A stretch of 64,000 nucleotides of DNA, taken from Ceratothoa steindachneri. Its lineage: Eukaryota > Arthropoda > Malacostraca > Isopoda > Cymothoidae. Under the pieces are notes generated by a model. That model ran no database searches. It was not told the DNA's origin and was given only the letters and a program-made list of their open reading frames with translations. Numbering within the stretch: position 1 is the first letter of the stretch; each line of letters begins with the position of its first letter. The stretch is taken from contig OZ018323.1 in the NCBI GenBank assembly GCA_963969495.1, forward strand, positions 84,384,832 to 84,448,831. The letters are read 5' to 3'. Shown here piece by piece: positions 24,743 through 38,256 of the stretch. A program made the position numbers and the translations under genes.

Positions 24743-25329
24743 CCCGCCAGAGCTTGCTCAGAGGAGATCCAGGGGCCCTCTTCGAAGTGAAGACCATCCT
24801 GGGAATAACCGCACACTTCCTGGAGGCATAACTCCGGGCGATGTTGGCAGAACAAGGTACTGTCGCCTTCGCGGACTTATCGGAAGGGGTTAGGTTCGCT
24901 ATGCGAGTCTTTTCCTTCCTCCGCCTCGAAAGCTTTCGTGGGCTGGGCAGCTTCGGAGAATGTCTTTAGTTGGGGCCTAGGAGCCGAAGCTACTTTGGTG
25001 CTGTCCTCCTTTCGCGAGAGAGCTTTAGGAGTCACTAAAGACGGAATCATGACCACCTACGGGGGAATTTGCGTCATGTGAGTCTAACGAATAGTTAAAC
25101 GCGCTCGGCCATTTCACCTTACCGAAAACAATCACGCGGGAACAGAGGGGGGAACCCTGATTTTAGTTAGCCTTGATAGGATTTGAACGCTATGTGCTGG
25201 AAACTCTACCAGGGGAGCGCTTGGAGTGTTTAGTACCCACAGAATGGGCGCAGAAGTAAACGTGCACAGAGGCCTGGAGAAGTCAGGAGCAGAGGGTGCT
25301 TTTGTAATATTGAGGCATAAGACTTCCGA

Positions 25330-26590
25330 GGTAAGGCTGGGCGTGTCAGGACCAAGTCCTTATCCTCGCGAAAGGAGAGATGATACGGAACCTGAACGGC
25401 CAGGATTTATTTCTCCAGGACATACGTGCCACATTGCGTTGAACGCAATGCAGAGTGCAGCTCTCCGCAATTGACACACTTGGCCTTACACGATAAGGAC
25501 TTATCTTGTATGACCTTGGAACAACTTACAAAGACTTCGGGTATACTCAACATTGCACGTTTATATCGGTGATTCGTATAGCTAAGGTAATTGCATTAGT
25601 AGCACCTCCGCTGCACTGACACTAATGCCTTCACGCGGTAGTGATACCAACCGGAACGCACAGATTCAAGAAGCCTTTCACGATCGAAGCTGAGCAAGAT
25701 TGCATGCGTGAGTTTCGAGGACCCTCCCTGTTTTCTCATCACATGCTCGAACTTAACTGCTCATCGGTGGCAAAGTCCTCGGTGATATCTTGTATGGAGT
25801 AATCAAGGGATCTCTGGCATAAACCACGCATTTCACGAAATTCTTGGTGGAATACGGCGTCACACTCACCGGCGAGCCATCGAGTGCACGATGGGCACTA
25901 ATAATGGCCGCCTCAGAGGGCTCCTGTCCGAGAAAAGGTTCATCTTAGGCTCTCTATCATTCATTCTAGCGAAACATCTCCTTTTATGTAACATGCGGCC
26001 TTTAGTCATCTTGCTACCATCATTGGAGCAAAGAACTAATATTCACTTGAATCAAGCGGGATCAAAACGCTAGGTAATCTCTGAATAAGGGGCCCTGATG
26101 TAATCGAGGCTTCGCTCACCAAACTAGCAACTTTGGACTTGGTTTGGGATTCCCAGCCTTAGGGTGCCTATGGGCCGGAAGTGCCTGTTTTGGTCTTGGG
26201 TCGCATTCCAAAACAGCAGCAGAATCATCCTTTCGTTTTCTTTTTGGAGAGTAGGGTGGGGAATGAACCCGCGGCGGCCTGTGCCGCCTGAGGAGGGCCT
26301 TGAAGAGGAGCGGACTCAGATTTGGTGTCTGGCATCGAGTCAAGATTCACCCCCTTGTAAGGCCCTGCCATTTGGGGTGGGAGAACCTCCGGGATCATCA
26401 TTACCTCATGAGGGGCCTCCAACTGGCTACCCTTCTACCAAAGATGTCAGGTTTTCCGACCAGGGGATCATAGGGGTTATGGCCTGCAACTGGAGCCGGC
26501 ATGCCAAGCGACATTGGAAAGATAGGGGGAGCGGGCATTTTGGCTCCCATCAACGTGACAAACCTTGGGTCTACGATGTACGTCAACCAA
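25330..26590 (-). pseudogene. LINE ORF1 (gag-like), copy C
   Basis: On the minus strand a Pro/Met-rich N-terminal part reads through 26,586-26,230. It includes DPRFVTLMGAKMPAPP and ends SFPTLLSKKKTKG. After a decayed middle, a zinc knuckle KCVNCGELHSALRSTQC appears at about 25,480-25,430. It is followed by VQVPYHLSFREDKDLVL, matching the 'RV.YREA..LVL' tail typical of Jockey/I-like ORF1 proteins. The frame is broken in many places. GC content is clearly higher than in the flanks, which fits an inserted element. The overlapping plus-strand 178-codon frame is an antisense shadow. Confidence 0.65.
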
Positions 26591-26599
26591 ACCCAGTAG

Positions 26600-27479
26600 G
26601 CGATGCCGCCTCTTACCCTTCTAAGGTGGTTGTGGTGGGTCTCCTGCCCTTGCGAGAAAGGGAGCGGTTCGTCTGTCTTTCCGTGTTCTTGGCGGTCTAG
26701 TGAGCAAGCAAAAGGTGACCTTCCATAAGTGGAGAGTCGCCTAGACGCAACTCTACGAAAAGGGCTAAAGGGAGAGAGAGAGAGAAGTGCCTTCTCCGTT
26801 AGAAGAGACTTGGTGGTGCCACTGTAAAAGCACAGGGGGCGGACAACTCTGTAAAATAGGTAAAACTACCCGGCTATGGCTCCAAAGATAGCAAAGGGGA
26901 AGCATCTTTGCACCATTCACAAAGTAGGAGGGAAGCCCGTCCAGTTGGCAGAGTGGTGCTATATTTTAGGTCTTCTTCCACCCCAACACCAAGGTTGGGC
27001 GAGGATTGAGAGAGAGAAATTGAGTCAGAAATGTTGAAAACTTTGGAGAAAGCCAACAATCGAAAATTTCCTGCACTTGTGACCAGTGAAAAGGTCGTAG
27101 CTTCCAAATGGACAGCAAGAGAGGCAGGGTGACAGGGCAGATATTCTCTGTGTGACGTAAGAGTCCTCGAAAGTATGGCCAGGATCTGCAGGTATATTGT
27201 GGCAGAACCAGAGACGAAACCAGAGTCTTTTAATTGGCCTGACAGCAAACACGGCAATAAAGCCCACCCGCCACAAGGTGTAGAGCTTTATGCACCCGAG
27301 AACGGTCACAGATAAGTGGTTATTGGGGAAAATCGATTTTCTTATTATTCGCTACAACGCCCAGGTCCCATCAAGGCCAGGACTCTTGCTACCTATAGGC
27401 GTTAAAGGGCGTTTCTTATAAAGGATCCGAAGACTCTCTTCTTACAAGTCATGAGATAGCTGGTTAGGCCCTTAAGCCT
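26600..27479. other. Probable 5' region of LINE C
   Basis: A 127-codon minus frame (27,257-26,874) shows no domain I know. Position and composition suggest it belongs to the 5' end of copy C. Confidence 0.35.
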
Positions 27480-27795
27480 AGAAGGGGTAGAGGGGATAGT
27501 AGTAGAGATAAAAAGAATTTTGACAGGGAGGAGGAGGAAGCGCACCAACAACTTCTCCAGGCCTCGTCAAAGAGTTCAATGTAACCCAGTGACGAGGCGT
27601 CCCTAATTTGGACTCTATCCGAGTGAGAACAGTTCTTCCTGGTACCAAGTGCAAGTAGACATGAAGTTGAAGGGATACTCGTATAGTAAAATAAAAATAA
27701 AGTAGCGCTGAGATGGAGGGAATGGGAAGCGCACCAACATTCCCAGGCTCCATCAGAGATTTATGTCAACCCAATGACAAGGCTTCCCTAATTTT
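27480..27795. repeat. Two tandem units of about 185 bp upstream of LINE C
   Basis: GCGCACCAACA occurs near 27,541 and 27,730. Each is followed by similar 'ccaggc.tc.tcaaag' and 'acccagtgacgaggc..ccctaattt' blocks. The unit shares a segment with the repeats at 14,450-14,660. Repeated 5' monomers that act as promoters are known in several LINE families. Confidence 0.6.
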
Positions 27796-27829
27796 CTCTG
27801 AAGTCTACACACGTTCCCCCCCCTCCCCC

Positions 27830-28744
27830 GCGCCGCCCTGCGTTGCGAGAGAAACCTCTGATTTATTCATTGCGTGACTTAAAATGATGTTGACTCATGT
27901 CTTCGTTGATGATTGGAGATGCCGCAGTGCAAAGAACACTTTTTGCTTTTCTAATAGTGGGAAACCTTAATAAATGATATAATTCCTTTGGATTAATTAC
28001 AGTCCTGCTGTACAATGGCTTCATTAATTTCGGTTAAATAACCATCTATTGAGTAAAAGATCAATAATTCTATACACATACTCTCTTTTTTCACGCATTT
28101 TGGAGGTATATATTTTAAGACCTACCTCCCTTTTTATCACCTATCCCTATCTTTGCCAAAATTTTAAACTGAGGGATGAGAAACTCGGCTTTTATATCGT
28201 TTTACTAACCCATTCACACTTAACTAGAAATCCTTGGGGCTCGTTAAAATCTGCCTCGGACTTGTTTGCGAAACGCTCTTCATCCAAGTAAATAACTTGT
28301 ACTCAATAATTCCTAACGAGAATTATTTTTTGGAATATTTTAATTAAATTTTGCTGATACAGTTTTAGTGAAAGTTGCACCATTTGAATGTCTCAAAAGG
28401 CGATGAACAGTGCTGGTACAGTGGCAAATAGAGTGACAATGACGTCATTTTAAAATAACCTTTTACATGGCTTAGATTTAATAAGTGGATTTAATCACAT
28501 ACTAGAGGAGGGAGAAGAACGTCATCTCGGTTTGTTCTGCTGTTTAGGTTGTTATCTATTGCTATGGCAACCAGCTGAGACTGATTTTGGTAATACCAAA
28601 TTACGGCTAGTATGCATCGAAAAAATTTACAATTTTAAAACCATTTTTAAGCTAATGGCACCACCACACGCCGTGATGATACTTAAGAATCGGCATAACA
28701 TAGAATGGATAAGGTTCTGGATGTAGGAAACGTCATGTTCAGCA
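27830..28744. other. Intergenic DNA, nothing recognised
   Basis: AT-rich sequence with short frames only. The frames at 28,049-28,291 and 28,532-28,726 have no recognisable domain. Confidence 0.5.
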
Positions 28745-29583
28745 ACTCTCACATCAAAGTATGGTGTATTTCAGCCAGATTACGAGGATGCCGTCCCTAA
28801 CGTTTGGTAAAATGGTTCGAGGTAGTCACATAAATTTTCGATGGTGTTCAAATCTGGTGATTTTGTGGCTCAATCCAGATGTGTAATTGTTTCTAAATGT
28901 TCATCATGCCAGTCAGTCACAGTTCTAGGCTGGGGAACGTAGGAGTCTTCATCGTGGAAGACAGGGATTGGAATGATACATTCCGTGTTACGATGAAGGG
29001 CAAACGACAAAACATGGTCCACTAGTACCCTGAACGCAGTCGTCCTTGAGGGTCTCATGATATCTACGATGAGCACGACGCTGGCATCATTTACCTACAT
29101 GCATGCAGAAACGGGATCCATTTGACTCTATAACGTGTTTCCAGTTTTCCATGGTCCACTCTCTGTCTTCCCCCTCCCCCACCACCACCACTGTAGCCGG
29201 GTAATTTTATAGACAGAAGTGATTGAATGCATTTTTCCTGGCACTACGCTCCATATTTTGATGCTATACAGTTTTCAGCGGAGTGTTCTTTCACTAGTCG
29301 GTTCCCAATAATCAGCGTTAACTTCTTGCAGCAATTCGCGATTTTTAGCCACAAGACGTGAAACACTCCGGCGGTTCCGGTCCATCTGAATGGTCTTTCG
29401 GTCACAATTATGGTGAGAATTTCCTGTATACCGAGACTTTTGCCATTGTCGGCAGACCCTTATGACCTCATGCGTAGATAGATACACCTTCAAATTTTGC
29501 TACATCTTTCACAGGATAGCCTTTAGTGAGCCCAAATGAATAACTCCTTTTTATCACTCAGTAATATCTGCTTTGCGCCCCAT
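28745..29583 (-). pseudogene. Tc1-like transposase pseudogene, family Tc-A copy 1
   Basis: The ATG at 29,581-29,583 gives MGRKADITE, the usual start of one Tc1 group. After frame changes come an N-terminal DNA-binding part, DRNRRSVSRLVAKNRELLQE and SERTLR. Next is the first catalytic region as WKHVIESNGSRFC, where the Asp of 'SDES' appears as Asn. The second is HDEDSYVPQPRTVT. The third is ATKSPDLNTIENL, with the catalytic Glu kept. It is homologous to copy 2 at 43,400-44,382 on the opposite strand. Stops and shifts make it inactive. Normal length would be about 340 residues. Confidence 0.8.
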
Positions 29584-29589
29584 TTAACA

Positions 29590-31069
29590 CACACTGTACG
29601 AGATGGGCACTGCACCGTACCACCTTTACGAACTCTGAATCCCGTCACACACTTCCGATTCTCTTCGTTTAATGCTAACTAAATACAGCCCCCACCCCCC
29701 TCTATTTTTAATTAATTGCGTAATAAAGTGAACAATTACTGATATCTAGAAGGATAATTGTCTGTCCCGTTTATCTATCATTATAGATCCACTTTATCTA
29801 TTTGCTCAGTTATGTTATCTTTTATCAGATTCGAAGATCTGGATATTAGGATTGGAATCGACACGAATAAAATCTCTCCTCGGGGATATCTGCGATTGTT
29901 ACAGATTCAAAGGAGTTATGCGCCTTCGGTCTCTTATTTTTTGTTACATGGGCTATCTTCTACCCATTTTCACTTTCCCTAACGCCACCATTTTTCTCAA
30001 GTCTTGTCTCAAATAATTTATGAGGCTTACAATTTTTTTATATATGAATAGATAAAAAATCTTTTAATTAACTATCTAATTAATTAAGGAATAAATAAAT
30101 TTGAATGCGCCAGCAGTCCAAATAGAGTAATGCGGACTGACTTGGTTTGCTACAGTAATCTTTCTCACTTCTAATCTTTTTTATTCTTTTTCGTTCTTCC
30201 TTTCCCCTTTTTCGCCTTATTCTTTCCCACACATAGATTGACTCAATTAAGAAATTAAGAAGGTATTAAACCTTTCAAAATAAACTATATTCTACGTCTC
30301 AATTTCTTCCAGCACTCAAGCCTCACATTCAGCCTGGATTTGCTTGAAACTACCTCGAGTCAGCTTCAATTCGATCTTGATACAAACACGGAAGATCACG
30401 AAAAGAATAGCGAACCAAATACATTTAGGTTTGCTATACTTGATGGGTAATTTCTGATTTGCAATTCTAACATAGTAAAATTGGTTGACATCACATTCCA
30501 TCCTATTATTCTTTTTTTGCATGTGGAAGACCATCTCTTTCCCTTGACATGGGAAAAATAGGTGTCAACGCGTTCCAGACTGGCGTTTTTCCCTTTCTTG
30601 TGGATGACCCAGTCCCAGCTATGCTGAAAAAATAACTTCCGAATATGAAAAATCTAGATAAATTTGCTTGAAAATACTAAAAGGAATTACAAACGCTTTA
30701 ATTAAGAACACAGCCCCCATAAGAATTGGATCAGTTATTTAATTTAGGAATTGGGTTTCATGTTATGCAATACTAAAATTAAAAAAATGGAATAATAAGA
30801 GTGAGTGGAAATTTTGGTTTGGTTTGGTTATGTTAGACTACTTAACCTAACCTAAAGCCTTTGGGAGACGATAATCAATTGCAAAATCTTTGGGAGGAAG
30901 AAGTTAAAATGGCTACATTAGATAAGGGGGCTATGTTAAAGTGATCTTTCTATCCTATACTCTGCTTTCATCAATGAAATGAATATTGCATATCTTTAAC
31001 TTTTCCTTTCCATGATATTGACATTGGGTTCTCTATTCTTGTTATGGTAAAATTAGACTATATTCTTGA
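29590..31069. other. Intergenic DNA, nothing recognised
   Basis: AT-rich with short chance frames. A short CTTAACCTAACCTAA run is at about 30,840. No gene is supported. Confidence 0.5.
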
Positions 31070-31651
31070 CATGATTCCAGTTACAATCGAATAGATTTAT
31101 GAATTATGCAGTTGTATTCTAATGGACCTACGATCCATGCAGCTGTAATCTAATGAACATATGATTTATGGTCTGGAAATTTATTGAACCTATGATTCGT
31201 TGAGGTGCAATATAATAGATATATAATTCATAATGGGCCTAAGATTCATGCACTTACATTGTATTATAACTATGTATTATCCAGTTTCAAACTGATGGAC
31301 CCATGATTTATGAAATTGCAATCGAATAGACTTAGGATTCCGACAGCTTCAAACTAATAGTCATCTGATTCCTGTAGTTACAACCTATGATTCATGCAGT
31401 TTCGATCTAATGAGCATACGATTCACGCAGTTTTAATCTAGTGAACCTACAATTCATGAATATTTAATCTAATGGATATATGATTAATACAGTTGAAAAA
31501 TAGTGTACGTATGATTCAGGTATTGAAATTTAATGGACATGTTTAATGAAATATTTTATCTAATGTACATGTGATTCTTGCGGTTGCAATCGATTTCAGG
31601 ATTTTCGTACATTTGCAATCTAATTGACCTATGATTCATGCAGTTGCAATA

Positions 31652-31733
<82 letters not shown>

Positions 31734-34060
31734 GTCATGGAGGTGCAATATAATGCTCGTATGATTCATGCAGTTGAAATCTAATGGACCTATGAGTAAT
31801 GATGTTGCAAACTCACTCAAATATGATTCATGGAGATGTAAGCTCATAGATCTATGTTTCATGCAATAGGGGCTTAATGACCTTATAATTCGTGTATTTG
31901 CAAACTAATGGAACTATGATTCATGTATTTGCAAATTAATGGAACTATGATTCATGTATTATCATTTTAATAGTCTAACGTTTGATAAAGATGCAATTTA
32001 ATGGATATATACTTCATATAGTTGAAATCTAGTGGACATATGATTCATGCAGTTGCAATCTAGTGTACCTATTATTCATGTGGTTGTAATCAACTAGATA
32101 TATGATTAAGGCATTTACAATTTAGTAGAATTATGATTCATGCAGCTGCAATCCAATCGACATAGGTTGGATGGAGTTGAAATCTAATGGACCAATAATT
32201 CTTCCAAATTTAAACTAGTAGGTCTTTTTTTATTGGGGTTCCAATATAATTAATTTATGATTCATGCAGTTGCAATCTAATGGACCAATGCCTCATGCAT
32301 TTGATATCTCCTGAAAGTATGATTTTTGCAGTTGTAATCTAATGAATATATGATTCATGCAAGTTCAATCTAATGGGCCTTTAATGTTCATGCAGTTCAA
32401 ACTTTATGGACTATTGATACATGCATTTTTAATCTAACTGACCTATGATTTATGTAGTTCCAATCAATTTTACCTATGATTAATTGCAATGTAATGGGGG
32501 TATGAAGCATGAAGTTTCAAACTAATGTACCCCTCTTCCATGCATTTGCCCTATAATGGACTTATGATTCATTCATTTGCAAACTATTATGCTTAAAACT
32601 CAGCGCTTTGCAATCTAATGGAGCTATGATTTATGTAGCCCAATCAATTGTAACTATGATTGATTGCTATTTAATGGGGGTATGAACTTATGAACTTTCA
32701 ATCTAATGTACCCCTGTTCCATGCATTTGTAATCAAATGGGCTTATGTTTCATTCCTTTTCAAACTATTATGCTTATAATTCAGCGCGTTGCAAACTAAT
32801 GGACCTATTATTCATGAAGTTGCAATATAATGGACTTACGATTCCTGTAGTAGCAATCTAATCCTATCATATTCATTCAGTTACAATTTAATGGGCCTAT
32901 GATTCGAGCAATTGCAATCTAATGCACAATGGACTAATGAGTCATGCATAAATTTTAAAATTTTGAACTATGTAAATTTTAATAAGGGAGTACACCAGTT
33001 TCGATCTATTTGACTTGATCCATGCAGTTACACACTAATAGACTTATTTTTCTTGCGGGTGAAATCTAATGGACTTTTGATTCATGCAGTTGCAATCCCT
33101 TGGATATTAGGTTCAAGGAGCTGCAATCTAATAGAGATAGTACATTGAGTTGCATCTAGTGTCCCTATTATTATTTCTCTTCAATTGGACCTACGATTCA
33201 TCTAGTTGCAATTTAATGCACATATGATTCATGCAGTCTTAATCTAATAAACTTATAACTCGTGTAGTTTTAATCTAATGAACCTATGATTCATGCAGTT
33301 TCAATCGCCTGTACATACATGTTTATCTAAGGGTTCACTGATGATCCATGTAGTTGCAATCTAATAGACATATAATTCATGCCATTCCTGTCATTCCAAT
33401 TTAATGGACCTATGATCCATGCAGTTAAGATTGAAAGGACTGATGATTCAGGCAGTTGAAATTTAATGGACCTATGATTCATGAAACTTAATGTAATTGG
33501 CATATTATTCATTCAGTTTCAATCTAATGACCTATTATTTTTCATGAAGTAGTAATTTGATGTACTATGATTCAAGCAGTTGTTGCAATCTGATTTACCA
33601 CTGAATCATAAAGCTGCAATCTAATGTACATATGCTGCGCAGTTGCAATCTAATGGACCTATGATCCATGCATTTGATATATAATGAACCTATGATCCAT
33701 GCATTTTTAATCTAAATGACATACGAGTCATGCAATTTCAATATATTATACCTATGATACATGTATTTGCAATCTAATGGACGTAAGCTTGCTGCAGTTA
33801 CAAATTAATTGATCTATTATTCTGGAAGTTTCAAACAGATGGACATAAGATTCATGCAGTTTCAATCTAATGTACCTATGATTCATGAAGTTACAATCTA
33901 ATTCACATGCGATTTATGCAATTTCAATCTGCTTGCAATCTAATGGATCTCTGTTCATGCAGTTACAACCTTTTTGACATATGATATATGTACCTTTCTA
34001 TTCAATGGACCTGTGATTCTTTCAGTTGCAATATAATGGACCTCAGCCCAGTTGCACTCT
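31070..34060. repeat. Three-kilobase degenerate 31-bp minisatellite
   Basis: The unit is close to CAGTTGCAATCTAATGG + ACCTATGATTCATG (31 bp). It is repeated roughly 90-100 times with heavy substitution and small indels. Best-preserved units lie near 32,260-32,300, 33,280-33,480 and 33,850-33,900. The 31-bp period is not a multiple of three, so no protein repeat is implied. The array is interrupted by a TA array at 31,653-31,731. Confidence 0.9.
31653..31731. repeat. (TA)n inside the 31-bp minisatellite
   Basis: A pure TA run of about 79 bp within the minisatellite. It probably expanded from a TATGATATAT-like unit. Confidence 0.95.
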
Positions 34061-37000
34061 TTCGAATACGCATTCACGGTACAAGAAAAAATTGAAAATA
34101 TCTTCTCGCAGTTTATCGCTTGCTAGTGGTAAAAGGGACTTAGCATGAGAAGAAATATGAAAGGAAATGGAAAACATATTTATACAGATGGTTTTCAGGA
34201 TATTAATTCTTTCCTCGTTCATATTTTATGTGATTTTCTTTTCCTCTTACCTTGCTCGTACCGTATGCAGTCACATCTCTCCTCAATAGGACTATATGCA
34301 TTAGAGGCATATTCCTAAAATCGAATTTTAAACATATTAACTGACTAACTTTCAACTACTCGACGACTACGTAGACTATTGACATTTTTTTGTGATTCTA
34401 TGACGAGAGTAATTCTGAGCTACAGTATAGCCATGTTGAACAGCTTCTTTATCAGTTGAAATCGATTTTTAGGACTATTCGCTCTCTCATCTATGTCGAG
34501 TACTCTATATTTGATATTACTAAAACCTTTTAAAACTATTGTAATCAATTCAGTTAGTTGGCCATGTAATTGCTTACTTCCGATGAATAACGGTCTGATG
34601 ATTGAGGATTTTCTTCGTACGTTTATTTCTTAAGCTCAAGAATTAGTTCTTTTGCTCAACGTTGCACCTGTTTCCGCAGGGCTTTGTAAATGATGGGTTC
34701 GTTAAATGGCTTTGTGGTAACCGAGCTGGCCTTGAGCGGATACTAGGGTGTCTGCTGGTCCTTGCTCTGTAGTTTTAAAACTGAAAGGGAAAATTGCGAA
34801 CTGGAGATGATTAAGAACGAGGGGTTTATTTACAGGCAGAATGATATCATTGGTTTTAAACGTAAAATTCTGGCCTATTTACCCAAGAATCATGTTAGCT
34901 CTTTTAAAAAATTGAAAGCATTTGTTTTTTTTAACTTAAATGTAATTCTTGAGTCAATTGACTTTAGGATTTGTCCGTGCATTTTTTATTCAGCTTTTAA
35001 ATTTTGACTTCTTAATTGTAACGCAATTTATCTGGCGACTCGGTTTTATCTAGGCCCGTTGTACGTTAACTACAAGGCGTGAAAAATCGCCTCTGCTTCC
35101 TAGTTTCGATGGCCACTTAAAAAAACCTTCCTAGTTTTTGTGTCATCTGCGTATTCAGAGATAATACAAAGTAAACAATTACCAGTCTTTTCTATAAAGT
35201 GCGAACAAAAGGTGTCTATTCCAGAAGAAAGTTAGGTTAGGCCAAGTTACCTTAGGTTAGGTTCGAGAAGGTTAACTTAGATTAGATTACGTTTGTTTAG
35301 ATAAGTTAATTAAATTTATTACTTTTAGCCAAGAATCTTGTTAACTATTATAAATTAGCAGATACTTTGAATCATTTTCTCTCGTTTAGCCCAGGCATAA
35401 TTACCGGTAATTATTGATGCTTTTTATACGTTTACCCTATAATATACAAATAAGGTGCTCCGATCATTCGTATATTATGGGTCTGGGAAAAAACCTCTTA
35501 ACAAACTAGTTCGCATTAACCATTTCAGGAAATATCTCGTATATACTCGGGAATCGAATCTAAGACTCTAAATAGCTTACCCGAGTATATACGGGTACAT
35601 TAAAATATTAATTCATTGTAAACAATTTCCAATATATTTCATTCGTATACTCACACTTGCTTTAGCACGAAGGAATAAAGAAAATATTTTTTTAGCTTTG
35701 ATTGACAATAATAAAAGGTTAGTTAAATGTTTAAGGAGAGGTACGTAATGCATTTAATGAGCGAACGAATGGTCGCCGAGGGAAGGCCATACGACGGGAA
35801 AATATGGGGAGTTCAGGAGAGTTGCGTATCTTCATTTTGCTGTTTGCCTGCGTGTTCTTCCTCGTCTCGCCCCCTCTGTTTTCCTTTCAATATTAAGGAC
35901 TCAGGGGGACAAAAACCTTTCACCCTCCTGTGACAATATTATCACCAAGCGTTGCTATGGGCAGCAGCGCCCCAAGAAGTCCTCTTCTTACTCCATACGG
36001 GTTAGAATCGCCAAAAAGTTTCACTTCCACCAACCTCACCGCTTTCTTCATAAACGTCATATAATATTTTCTAAAAAAGAAGCACAAGCTACTTTCCCTC
36101 AACAATAATAATTCCTTGTTCTTTATCTTCAACCGTTTTCCCACTACGTCTCGCCGCGGGATGCGTTCACACCACTACATTTAATCGTCAGAACCAAGCG
36201 GTGCAGCCAGTCACACCTCGGCCTCTGAGACCGCAGTTTCTCATCACTACCCAATGAATATAGGATGATTGGCTTCTCAACACCCCACGAGGGCTATATG
36301 ATGCGCCTAACTCTCAGTAGCCGAATGGCTACATCAACATTCACTACTAACTCAACTTTACCTAATCTAACCTAATATATTCAGAAGAAAAATATCAAAT
36401 TTGGTTATGTCGAGTTGACTCATTGTGCAACAGGAGACCCCTTTACAAGTCGACTCAGAATGCCTTTGCCACTCTACGCCACGAGGCGTCAGACGAGATT
36501 TTGGAAGATACTTGCAAGAGGGAAATTGAATACGATAATTCTCTGTCTCCCGGAACTTTAAAGACGGACGATAGATTAAAATAATTTGTCCTGGATTCTA
36601 CCAACTGAAGGTAGGCTAGTTCTCATTGTTGGCGAATAATTACTCGCTTGCCAAGACTGTTTTTTCCTCTAATTTAAGAAAAAAAATCAACAGGGTGAGG
36701 TTACATTATATTTAATTGAGAAATCGTTTGAAGAATGGCAGAATTTGGGAATTATAGAGCGAATAACAATCTTGATCAGCTCCGTAAGGATCACCCAGCG
36801 CACTTCATACTGGATATGGCAATTTCAGGATGGAAAAAGAGACGACAAAATGTGATGTGTTCCTCTCCAATTTTAATGATGTTTGCCTGGGATCACAGGA
36901 GGATGTTTACCCTCAATCAGAATATTGTTCACAAGAGGTTGTTCACCCGGAATCAGAATATGACTCGGTTGTCTTGACATTGCTTCGTACTGGTGTGTGA

Positions 37001-37500
37001 GGAAACTTTTTACACCTAAAAAACACCAATACTGGAACCGGTTTCCTTCTCCTGTTATAAACATCGATACCATTGATCAACGAAAACTATTTCTTGAAAA
37101 AAAATATAGTTTCTGGTTAAGCCATACATGACTGGGCCTTTTTAACTTTTCTTTGCTCCTATATTGCTTGTTTCATCCTTTCATTCTTTATACACTAGTT
37201 ATGGGTCGCTAGATCCTATAAGGAACTTCTTTACTTGTGAATCGTTTTACTCCTCTCAAATCGACACATGTGCGCGCATACACAAACACTTATGCTCGTG
37301 TGATGAATTTCCTTCCACGAACTCGTAGGTCTCGCGGGATCAAATGAACCCCCACTGATCCTCCTGCCAACGGGCTCTCTAACCACCCAGTACAAGACAC
37401 CCCTTCCCTCTTTTGTGATTTGAGTCCCCACGATTCCCATCATCACGAGACCCACCTTCAATTTGGGACTATAATTCAGGGTGTTCAACCCCTAGGATTG
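34061..37500. other. Intergenic DNA, no supported gene
   Basis: Frames at 34,762-35,007, 35,727-35,933 and 36,735-36,977 lack recognised domains. TTAGG-like runs near 35,230-35,290 are short and degenerate. The one clear structure is a hairpin at 35,538-35,593. Confidence 0.5.
35538..35593. other. Perfect 14-bp inverted repeat (hairpin)
   Basis: CGTATATACTCGGG (35,538-35,551) is perfectly complementary to CCCGAGTATATACG (35,580-35,593), with a 28-nt loop. No T-run typical of a terminator follows. The function is unknown. Confidence 0.7.
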
Positions 37501-37790
37501 TAAAAATGTCTGCTAGGGAGACGCGATGTTGCACTCAAGCATAATTAATCTTCGAGATGCGAAAAACAATTATTTATTTAATTTAATGATGCAATTCCTT
37601 AAATATTAATATAAAACGATATAAACAAGGCTTCAACTATATACATATAAATACAAATTGAACCAAAAATCAATCTTTAATTCCTAGGCAATATATTAAT
37701 CATTATATCATTCATTATTTTACTATTCTATGAAAGTAGGGACGGGTGGGCGAGAACTACTTGTTCTTTGCAAGGAAATGCGACTATAGA

Positions 37791-37815
37791 AAGGTTGAAA
37801 ACCACTGCTCTAGTT
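37791..37815 (-). mobile_element. hAT transposon right end 1 with target site
   Basis: AAGGTTGAAAACCACTG (37,791-37,807) is the reverse complement of the common hAT terminus CAGTGGTTTTCAACCTT. It is followed by CTCTAGTT, close to the hAT 8-bp target consensus NTCTAGAN. The left end and a transposase were not found. Interior sequence to the left is AT-rich. Confidence 0.6.
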
Positions 37816-38256
37816 ACTCTACGTCTTACCTGTTATTAGCCGTTTTGAGCAACAGGTGTTCTCCCAGGGAAAGCAGAAGTAGGAAATATAAAAAAAAAAG
37901 GAAATGAAAAATAACGGAGGCAAATAAAATATAAATAAAACAATAAATATACCTTAAAACTAATCTTAGAGTTAATAATGAAATAATAAGAGGATTTTAG
38001 CTACAAATGAATCTATTATCTACATATTTCGAGGCCTAGGATCTTCTTCACTTGGGTAATAAAAATCAAAATATTCTGTCAGTGACTGTAAGTGCTGTTG
38101 AATAATGAACACCACTTGCCGGTTGAGACCCTTCTCTCCCATATATTCATCTGATTTATGTCTATGATAAGTTTTGATAATCGTATTTTTTTTTTATTTG
38201 AATGTTCATTAAATATAAATAATGACATTTTTTCCGTGGAACACCTAAATATTTTC

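Noticed and set aside
26164..26700. 178-codon plus-strand frame
   Set aside because: It is antisense to ORF1 of LINE C, whose minus-strand knuckle and Pro-rich blocks make sense.
31070..34060. CRISPR-like array of 31-bp repeats
   Set aside because: Units follow each other without unique spacers, and the setting is eukaryotic; it is a minisatellite.
35225..35290. TTAGG-like telomere repeats
   Set aside because: Only a few interrupted units; not enough for an interstitial telomere tract.
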